Source: a virus
Virus record (IMG/VR): IMGVR_UViG_3300040811_000612
Span: 1 to 20,504 of that record
Strand: one strand, 5' to 3'
DNA: 20,504 nucleotides
Positions 15,806-20,504 of this stretch are shown here, piece after piece; the stretch's first letter is position 1, and each line of letters opens with the position of its first letter. The notes under the pieces are model-generated. The model was not told the origin of the DNA and did not search any database. It was given only the letters and a program-made list of their open reading frames with translations. Both the position numbers and the translations under genes were made by a program.

Positions 15806-16375
15806 TTATGCTGCGGTGTCAACTTCTGTCCAAGTGTTTGAGGACCCTTGATTTACTTCAGTCCACGTGCTGTTTGATCCTTCTGAAACTTCTGTCCAAG
15901 TTGTATCATTTCCTTGTGGAACAATCGCCCATCTAATTCCAGCGATTCCTAATGTACTTGTTAATGTTTGTCCAGTTACAGCAACATTAGCGTTTGCTCT
16001 AGTTGTAACAGAATCTAATGTTACAGTTGCTAGTTGACCGGTTACAGGTATATTTGCAGTTCCAACAACAACTGTTCCAACTGCTAAAGAAGCAGACATT
16101 CCAATACCAACAACGGAAGCGTCTGGAGAAGGATCAACTGTACCTAGATTAGAATCTAATAGATCTCCAGTTACAGCAACATCAGCGTTTGCTCTAGCTG
16201 TAACAGTGCCAAGATTAGATGATACTAACTGACCTGTTACAGAAAGAGTGGCTGTGCCTGTCTGAGTGGTATTTCCTAAATTAGAAGATAAGGCTTGACC
16301 GGTTACTACAGCTACTACATCTCCACCTAATGCTGCAAAGGGTGCTTCTGCAAATGCTGTTAAACCGAAAGCCAT
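15806..16375 (-). CDS. fibre-like protein with 22-residue repeats and WTEV tail
   Basis: 189 residues. Five clear units with the pattern V-T-G-Q/D-x-L-x-S-x-L-G start near residues 24, 46, 68, 111 and 133, and a degenerate unit sits near 90, giving a period of about 22. The C-terminus has three WTEV copies (W160, W171, W181) separated by SEGSN/NQGSS linkers. At DNA level 15971-16011 and 16166-16206 match at 39 of 41 positions. Such periodic beta repeats suggest a rod or solenoid attached to the tail. Related proteins occur next to fibre genes in marine phages; function not established. The start is supported by its position after the previous stop, though its ribosome site is weak. Confidence 0.75.
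   Translation of the reverse strand: MAFGLTAFAEAPFAALGGDVVAVVTGQALSSNLGNTTQTGTATLSVTGQLVSSNLGTVTARANADVAVTGDLLDSNLGTVDPSPDASVVGIGMSASLAVGTVVVGTANIPVTGQLATVTLDSVTTRANANVAVTGQTLTSTLGIAGIRWAIVPQGNDTTWTEVSEGSNSTWTEVNQGSSNTWTEVDTAA
15971..16206. repeat. near-identical 41-nt direct repeat inside repeat-protein gene
   Basis: Copies at 15971-16011 and 16166-16206 differ at two positions and are 195 nt apart, which is 65 codons, about three repeat units. They encode the linker and the start of VAVTG in the 22-residue repeats. Such high nucleotide identity points to recent duplication or recombination among the units. Confidence 0.8.
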
Positions 16376-16392
16376 AGTACTCTATTTAATTC

Positions 16393-16695
16393 CTACCACT
16401 CTTTTGTTTTTGATGTCAATGCAGGTGCTTTCTGTTCTTCGATTTGTGCAGACAAGTTGCTTTGCATATCTTCAATTGTAGTATCTTGATTTTCAAGAAC
16501 ACAATTTTCGCAATGCTCCTTAGTCATAGCATCAAAGTTCATACCTTCTGAACCTGCACAAGAGCCATACATAGATGCAGTATGAGTATCTTCTCCTACT
16601 GTTTCTGTAGCTGTATATCTCCAGTGTATTGTCTTAACTACATTCTCTGAGTCTGTCTCAAAGTTTGGAAAAGACCATTCGTATGTTATTGCCAT
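16393..16695 (-). CDS. small conserved phage protein, DUF7936-like, 100 aa
   Basis: Opens MAITYEWSFPNFETDSENVV with a strand containing TIHWRYTATE (22-31). It then has a helical half with FDAMTKEHCENCVLENQ (54-70) and ends SKTKEW. The N-terminal beta, Trp-containing start and the helix ending in a Trp resemble a small phage protein family I know as DUF7936, found beside tail and fibre genes. Cys46 and a Cys-x-x-Cys pair (62, 65) are present and may bind metal or form a disulfide. A strong ribosome site (AAGGAG) lies upstream. Role unknown; it may assist fibre assembly. Confidence 0.68.
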   Translation of the reverse strand: MAITYEWSFPNFETDSENVVKTIHWRYTATETVGEDTHTASMYGSCAGSEGMNFDAMTKEHCENCVLENQDTTIEDMQSNLSAQIEEQKAPALTSKTKEW

Positions 16696-16709
16696 GTTGT
16701 TTCTCCTTA

Positions 16710-16997
16710 TTATGGTTTGGGGTTGTCTAATTTAACTTTTGCTATTGCATCTTCCCAGTTAGTAGTGCCATTAACTTTATCCCAGTATTGCATATCTAAC
16801 TGTTCTTGAATTGATGGATATTCTTTTTCTCTATTATATTTGTATGTGTTTGGGTCAATCCAAGCATTGACTGATGACCAATTAATACTTACTTCATTTC
16901 CATCATTATCGGTTGCAATAATATTTTCTTGTGTATCTCCATTTATAGATACAACTGAATTATGAATTGCTCTGATTGCTTTGTGTAAATCTGCCAT
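16710..16997 (-). CDS. tail assembly chaperone-like protein, 95 aa
   Basis: Residues 1-55 are a mixed domain with IHNSVVSINGD (11-21) and EVSINWSSVNAWI (35-47). The C-terminal segment EKEYPSIQEQLDMQYWDKVN (58-77), then TTNWEDAIAKVKLDNPKP, matches the YPSI-x-x-QLD-x-x-Y/W pattern typical of small phage tail fibre or tail assembly chaperones (XkdW-like and related). It lies immediately after the 598-aa fibre gene, with which it shares a TAATG junction (16999-16995), and has a good ribosome site (TAGGAG). Adjacency to a fibre fits a chaperone role. I cannot exclude a structural role. Confidence 0.75.
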   Translation of the reverse strand: MADLHKAIRAIHNSVVSINGDTQENIIATDNDGNEVSINWSSVNAWIDPNTYKYNREKEYPSIQEQLDMQYWDKVNGTTNWEDAIAKVKLDNPKP

Positions 16998-18793
16998 TAT
17001 GCTCCTATTTCCATTAGAGTTATTGAACTTGCAGTTGCTGAATGATAAGCACCACTTGTTTGATATGAACCTCCAATTTGTGCAGTACCACCACTTTCTG
17101 TACCCAGTTGTAATTTATATGTAACTGATGAAGTTGATGATGGAGAATCTAAAATTTGAGCTCCAACTTGATATGATTCGCCAGTACCAAGTCCTTGTCC
17201 AGCTAACATCCTTGTAGAACTACCAGAACTATCTCCTATATAAATTGCTGAACCATTCCTTACCATCCTCATACCAGTTCCATAACTACCATTACCCTGA
17301 CTAAAAACACCATTTACTAAAACTAAAATTTTTGAGCTAATAGCAGATGGTGTGATTGATACTGACATTCCAGTAATATCAGTAAATGAGGGTAATGCTG
17401 TTGTTGTTGTAAATTTGTCTGTTTTTGTAACATTAACAACTTGTAAAACTTTTCCACCACCAGGAAGATTAGTTAATGCAGAACCATCTCCTTGAAATGC
17501 TGTAGCTTTTACTGTTCCACTAACATCTAGTTTTTGTGTTGGAGAAGTTGTACCAATCCCTACATTACCAGAACTGTTGATACGCATTTTTTCAACTAGG
17601 TTAATTCCAAATAAAAGTGGATTGCCTGAAGAATCAGAACTAATTGTTGAACTATCTCCAGTTCCAATAATTAAATGGTCTTTGATATAAACATTTCCAC
17701 CTTCAACTAATAATCTATTACTACCTGGACTACTTGTACCAATACCTACGTTACCATTATTAGAAATTCTTAATCTCTCTGTTTGTGAACTTGAATTTCC
17801 TGTAGTAAAATATATTCCTGTAGCTCCAGCAGAACCTTCATCAACAAAACCAAATGATGAAAGTATATTTGTTCCATTACTTAAACCAATTTGATTTCCA
17901 TATTCTCCTGTTGCACCAAAACTATCAAATGTTAAAGAATAATTTGTTGGTACAGTTTGAATTGAACTATTAAAATTATCTCTTGATATATTTAAAGCAC
18001 CTTCTGGAGAACTTGTACCAATACCTACGTTACCAGAACTGTCTATACGCATACGTTCTGAACCATTGGTAGAAAATGTTAAAGGTTGATTTTCATAATT
18101 TATAATAAAAGCATTTGAACCACCAATACCAATTATCATACCATCAGAATTTGTAGTTCCAGAAGTAGAATTTTGTAAAGCTAAATAAGGAGACGAACTA
18201 TCATATATTGTAACTTTTCTACCTGGAGAACTTGTACCAATACCTACGTTACCTGCATCTGTTATACGCATACGTTCTGTAGGTGAATTTGCTCCATTTG
18301 CAGTTGTAGAAAAATATAAAGATGTTGGCAATTCATCTCCACTAACTCCTTGTGTTACTCTAGCTGTTAAAGAAGAACCAGTTCTATAAACACCTGCAGA
18401 AGTATATCCTTTAAAACTTAAAACTCCTAACGTTTGACCATTAGCAACTGCTGTAGGTGAACCTGAAGAACCTTGCGCTCTTTGTATAATTAAATCACTC
18501 TGTGAAGCAAACTGTTGTACTCTAGATTCATTTACAAATGTTCCAGTACCACTTGCTGTTAGGTTTCCTACGACATCTAATGCTTGTGTTGGAGAACTTG
18601 TACCAATACCAACTCTGTTATTTGTGCTATCAACTTTTAAAGAATTAGTATCAACAGTTAAATCTCCAGTAACCGTTAGGTTTTCAAAGTTTGGTAATAC
18701 ACCACTACCAAAATTAATTGTATCTCCGGTATCTCCTAAGGTAAGAGTAGTACCTGACTGAGGTATTATTTTATCTACTTCTAATTGACTCAT
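16997..18793 (-). CDS. tail fibre with GNVGIGTSSP repeats, 598 aa
   Basis: The N-terminus (1-58) is a virion-attachment-like region opening MSQLEVDKIIPQSGTTLTLG. Five copies of the shaft motif R/N-VGIGT-S/T-SP lie at residues about 60, 182, 255, 348 and 409, usually preceded by ERMRI. They separate variable beta modules, as in long intertwined fibre shafts. The C-terminal domain (about 447-598) begins GGGKVLQVVNVTKTDKFTTT and continues with SVSITPSAISSKILVLVNGV, then ends SSITLMEIGA. This is a trimeric-type beta head rather than the S74 intramolecular chaperone peptidase often found after such shafts; no Ser-Lys protease pair was seen. It should bind the host receptor. The ribosome site is weak, so coupling to the upstream gene (TAATG) is likely. 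Confidence 0.85.
   Translation of the reverse strand: MSQLEVDKIIPQSGTTLTLGDTGDTINFGSGVLPNFENLTVTGDLTVDTNSLKVDSTNNRVGIGTSSPTQALDVVGNLTASGTGTFVNESRVQQFASQSDLIIQRAQGSSGSPTAVANGQTLGVLSFKGYTSAGVYRTGSSLTARVTQGVSGDELPTSLYFSTTANGANSPTERMRITDAGNVGIGTSSPGRKVTIYDSSSPYLALQNSTSGTTNSDGMIIGIGGSNAFIINYENQPLTFSTNGSERMRIDSSGNVGIGTSSPEGALNISRDNFNSSIQTVPTNYSLTFDSFGATGEYGNQIGLSNGTNILSSFGFVDEGSAGATGIYFTTGNSSSQTERLRISNNGNVGIGTSSPGSNRLLVEGGNVYIKDHLIIGTGDSSTISSDSSGNPLLFGINLVEKMRINSSGNVGIGTTSPTQKLDVSGTVKATAFQGDGSALTNLPGGGKVLQVVNVTKTDKFTTTTALPSFTDITGMSVSITPSAISSKILVLVNGVFSQGNGSYGTGMRMVRNGSAIYIGDSSGSSTRMLAGQGLGTGESYQVGAQILDSPSSTSSVTYKLQLGTESGGTAQIGGSYQTSGAYHSATASSITLMEIGA
17547..18610. repeat. five dispersed direct repeats encoding GNVGIGTS
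   Basis: Three exact 23-nt copies lie at 17733-17755, 18012-18034 and 18231-18253. A fourth copy with several differences is at 17547-17569, and a shortened one is at 18597-18610. The exact copies are 279 and 219 nt apart and sit in the same codon phase, so recombination between them would keep the frame and add or remove whole fibre modules. Confidence 0.85.
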
Positions 18794-19248
18794 TATATAA
18801 TTACCAAGGTTCCTGTTACGGTTTGTGTTCCTGTGATTGTTACGGGGCCTGCTAGAACACCTGAATCTATTGTTTGATCTTCTGATATTGTTGAGCTATG
18901 TGTAACAACATAACTTGTTGCATCCATAACCGGTGACATTGTTTTTTTAGCAGGAAGAGTACAAAAAACATCTTTTATTCCTGAAGTAAAATTTACTAAA
19001 GCATCCGAGTTAGAAGAAGAAATAACCGTATCTCTAGATAAAGTATCTGGAGTTGCGTCCGTTACTGTTCCAATACCAACTTCAAATTCACCTGTTCCAG
19101 AATTTATTATACAATAATAAGTCGTATTAGTTGTACCAACCCCTGCAACAAATGTTTCAAAATCTTGAACCGCTCCTCCAAGATCTAAAGTACCTGTTCC
19201 GGTAGTTGTACTTGTTTCTTTAACTCTATCATTTATAACCAGAGCCAC
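18793..19248 (-). CDS. conserved marine-phage structural protein, 151 aa (GTG start)
   Basis: The start codon is GTG (19248-19246), backed by a strong ribosome site GGAGG 5 bases upstream, part of TAGGAGG, where TAG is the preceding stop. The product opens ALVINDRVKETST, followed by GTGTLDLGGAVQDFETFVAG, a sequence type I recall from many marine phages next to tail fibres. Residues 40-105 have the block TYYCIINSGTGEFEVGIGTV and DTLSRDTVISSSNSDALVNF. The C-terminus is a Thr/Val/Ile beta repeat (GPVTITGTQTVTGTLVII) that may pair with the 598-aa fibre encoded next. Probably a fibre base or accessory subunit; mechanism unknown. Confidence 0.8.
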   Translation of the reverse strand: MALVINDRVKETSTTTGTGTLDLGGAVQDFETFVAGVGTTNTTYYCIINSGTGEFEVGIGTVTDATPDTLSRDTVISSSNSDALVNFTSGIKDVFCTLPAKKTMSPVMDATSYVVTHSSTISEDQTIDSGVLAGPVTITGTQTVTGTLVII

Positions 19249-19257
19249 TTTATCCTC

Positions 19258-19710
19258 CTATCCAGAGATTCTTAAGATGGCTGCTGAAGTTGTAGCTGCT
19301 GGAAACTGAATTGTGAAAGTTCCTGATGTAGCTGTTTTATCTCCTCCAAAATCTAAAACCGCAACAGCTGCATTTGTAGTGGCAGACGAAGTGTTATAGA
19401 TTAAAGCCCCTCTAGCAGTTAATGTTACACCTGTAAAAGATCTATCTGCAAAATCAACGAATGCAACACCTTGACCTGTACCACTTCCGATTGAAGTTCC
19501 ATTATTAACTAATGCTCCACCGCCCGCTGTATACTGCCCTGAGTTTGAAACTTCATTTGTAGCAGCGTAAGCAGTTGTAGTTGAGTTTAGAGTAGCTGAA
19601 GAAGTATATAGAGCTAATTTAAAAACATCACCACCACTTGATTTAAAGTTATGGTCACCTTCTAACAATTGTTGTTTAAACGCATTTGCAATCGCTTGTG
19701 TTATAGCCAT
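19258..19710 (-). CDS. conserved phage virion protein, 150 aa
   Basis: Opens MAITQAIANAFKQQLLEGDH with an amphipathic helix (1-16). It then becomes a beta-rich Gly/Ser/Thr protein: VFKLALYTSSATLNSTTTAY (29-48), VSNSGQYTAGGGALVNNG, and FTGVTLTARGALIYNTSSAT (91-110). The pattern A-F-K-x-x-L followed by F-K-x-A-L-Y and later GA-L-I-Y-N recurs in small phage structural proteins near tails. The last stretch, TIQFPAATTSAAILRISG, forms strands. Excellent ribosome site (AAGGAG about 7 bases upstream). Placed between the adaptor and the fibre genes, so a tail-tip or neck component is likely. No catalytic motif. Confidence 0.77.
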   Translation of the reverse strand: MAITQAIANAFKQQLLEGDHNFKSSGGDVFKLALYTSSATLNSTTTAYAATNEVSNSGQYTAGGGALVNNGTSIGSGTGQGVAFVDFADRSFTGVTLTARGALIYNTSSATTNAAVAVLDFGGDKTATSGTFTIQFPAATTSAAILRISG

Positions 19711-19721
19711 ATTTAATCTCC

Positions 19722-20375
19722 TTATTTTCCTCCGACTCGAGGAACACCTGATTGATATTCATCTCGTCTTCTTCTTCCCATTTGTTCTATAGAGAAGCCT
19801 TCAACTACTTGTTTATATCTTCCCTCATATAATTGCAATAAATCATTTGGTCCTTTTAGAAAACCATATGCTTCAACTAAGCATGCATACAAAAGCCCAT
19901 TGGGAAAATTTGTACTTATGTATGTAGTAGTATTAGTACTAGATAAACCTGGATTTTTCAAGATATAGTTTAGTTGAATTGTATATCCAGCATTAGGTGT
20001 TGGAGCAAAAACTAATGTATTATCGTCCCACATACCATAATATTTTGGTACTCCACTAGATTCACTAGAATTATATTCAGACATAAAACTAGTATCTCTA
20101 TATTCTAAAAAATCTCTATTATTTGCTTGACCTACACCATCAGAATCTACTATTTGAGCTGATCTAACAATTAAAGTATTATCAGGAACATTAATAAATC
20201 TTTGACCACTGATTAAAGGAGCGGTAGCATATCTTTTGTTTTGGTCTGAATCAATATCTCTCATGATTCTAAACTCAGCATTTTCAATAAATGTATCTAT
20301 AATACTTTGTGTTAATACATTACTATCAACTTCTGTGTAGTCTCTAATGTTTGTTGTAAGTTCGCTGTAATTCAT
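19722..20375 (-). CDS. head-tail adaptor-like protein (SU10 adaptor type)
   Basis: 217 residues. The N-terminus is helical: MNYSELTTNIRDYTEVDSNV then IDTFIENAEFRIMRDID (26-42), the NYSEL, ENAE and RIMR features of phage adaptor proteins. A beta-rich middle follows: APLISGQRFINVPDNTLIVR (52-71), AQIVDSDGVGQ, and LVFAPTPNAGYTIQLNYILK. A C-terminal helical segment (LLYACLVEAYGFLKGPNDLL, about 161-180) is followed by a basic tail with GRRRRDE (200-206). This helix-beta-helix layout fits the neck adaptor ring that docks the tail onto the portal, as in phage SU10. Its start overlaps the preceding gene's stop (ATGA at 20375-20372). The family call is from pattern memory, not a search. Confidence 0.72.
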   Translation of the reverse strand: MNYSELTTNIRDYTEVDSNVLTQSIIDTFIENAEFRIMRDIDSDQNKRYATAPLISGQRFINVPDNTLIVRSAQIVDSDGVGQANNRDFLEYRDTSFMSEYNSSESSGVPKYYGMWDDNTLVFAPTPNAGYTIQLNYILKNPGLSSTNTTTYISTNFPNGLLYACLVEAYGFLKGPNDLLQLYEGRYKQVVEGFSIEQMGRRRRDEYQSGVPRVGGK

Positions 20376-20504
20376 GGTGTTAACGTAACTGGACCTGCGG
20401 TCACAGTCATTCCTCCTGATTTTCCTGTTAATGTTGCATTACTTCCGCAATCAAAACTATAACTATTTGTATCTATAACTGTTATACTAAATCCTGAAGC
20501 ATTT
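20372..20504 (-). CDS. C-terminal end of a structural protein (5' partial)
   Basis: This short frame is open to the window edge; stop TGA at 20374-20372. The visible residues end with FSITVIDTNSYSFDCGSN, then ATLTGKSGGMTVTAGPVTLTP. They resemble the end of an FCCH-like beta module (pattern D-T-N-x-Y-x-F/D-C), as also seen inside the 720-aa protein. The overlap ATGA with the adaptor start supports a real gene. Probably a head or tail structural protein; identity cannot be judged from about 43 residues. Confidence 0.6.
   Translation of the reverse strand, partial: NASGFSITVIDTNSYSFDCGSNATLTGKSGGMTVTAGPVTLTP

Noticed and set aside
17547-18610. CRISPR-like array from evenly repeated 23-nt units
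   Set aside because: Spacing is uneven (about 220-340 nt), repeats are in coding phase and encode a known fibre motif, and no cas gene is present.
14014-18793. Diversity-generating retroelement targeting the fibre genes
   Set aside because: No reverse transcriptase, accessory Avd gene or adenine-biased template/variable repeat pair was seen in the window.
16997-18793. S74 peptidase (intramolecular chaperone) at the end of the 598-aa fibre
   Set aside because: The C-terminal 150 residues are beta-rich with no Ser-Lys catalytic pair pattern and no coiled-coil release segment.
1-20504. tRNA genes, integrase or attachment sites
   Set aside because: No cloverleaf-compatible segment with a conserved T-arm was noticed in the few non-coding gaps, which are at most about 60 bp, and no recombinase motif appears in any frame judged real.

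Overview
The window looks like about 20.5 kb of an AT-rich marine bacteriophage genome. It is most likely a short-tailed (podovirus-like) phage of the kind that infects SAR11/Pelagibacter or similar low-GC marine bacteria. Three things support this. Coding density is very high, with no gap longer than about 60 bp. Codon use is strongly A/T-biased. Several protein types are ones I associate with uncultured marine phages: a 151-aa protein opening ALVINDRVKETST, a 150-aa fibre-side protein, GNVGIGTSSP-repeat tail fibres, GGRVGF/EKADDVPAML-type virion proteins, and a phage SNF2-like helicase. The host assignment is inference from composition and gene style; no host-derived gene proves it.

Layout. 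The plus strand carries only the 3' end of an SNF2-type helicase (1-789), presumably the end of the replication module. Everything else (786-20504) is on the minus strand and reads as one late virion module of 23 genes. In transcription order (right to left) it contains: (i) a partial structural protein and an SU10-type head-tail adaptor candidate (20504-19722); (ii) a fibre and adhesin block with two small conserved accessory proteins (19710-14014), including a 598-aa repeat fibre, a tail-assembly-chaperone-like protein, a 22-residue-repeat protein and a glycine-rich adhesin; (iii) a solitary 2OG-Fe(II) oxygenase (13989-13315); (iv) a 720-aa neck/tail protein and three small genes (13254-10418); (v) two overlapping glycosyltransferases (10434-8622); (vi) four internal/ejection-type proteins including a 1313-aa giant (8566-1594); and (vii) a Gly-rich protein and a 65-aa holin/XhlA-like membrane protein (1594-786).

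How it works together. Nearly all minus-strand genes are coupled by TAATG or ATGA overlaps, or by TAG stop codons that form part of the next Shine-Dalgarno sequence, which implies a long polycistronic late transcript. The only noticeable spacers lie beside the modifying enzymes: one on each side of the oxygenase, one downstream of the glycosyltransferases. Two of these spacers contain promoter-like sequences and inverted repeats. I infer that the oxygenase and glycosyltransferases are accessory (moron-like) genes embedded in the virion module, possibly modifying tail adhesins or host surface glycans. Terminase, portal, major capsid protein and endolysin are not in the window.
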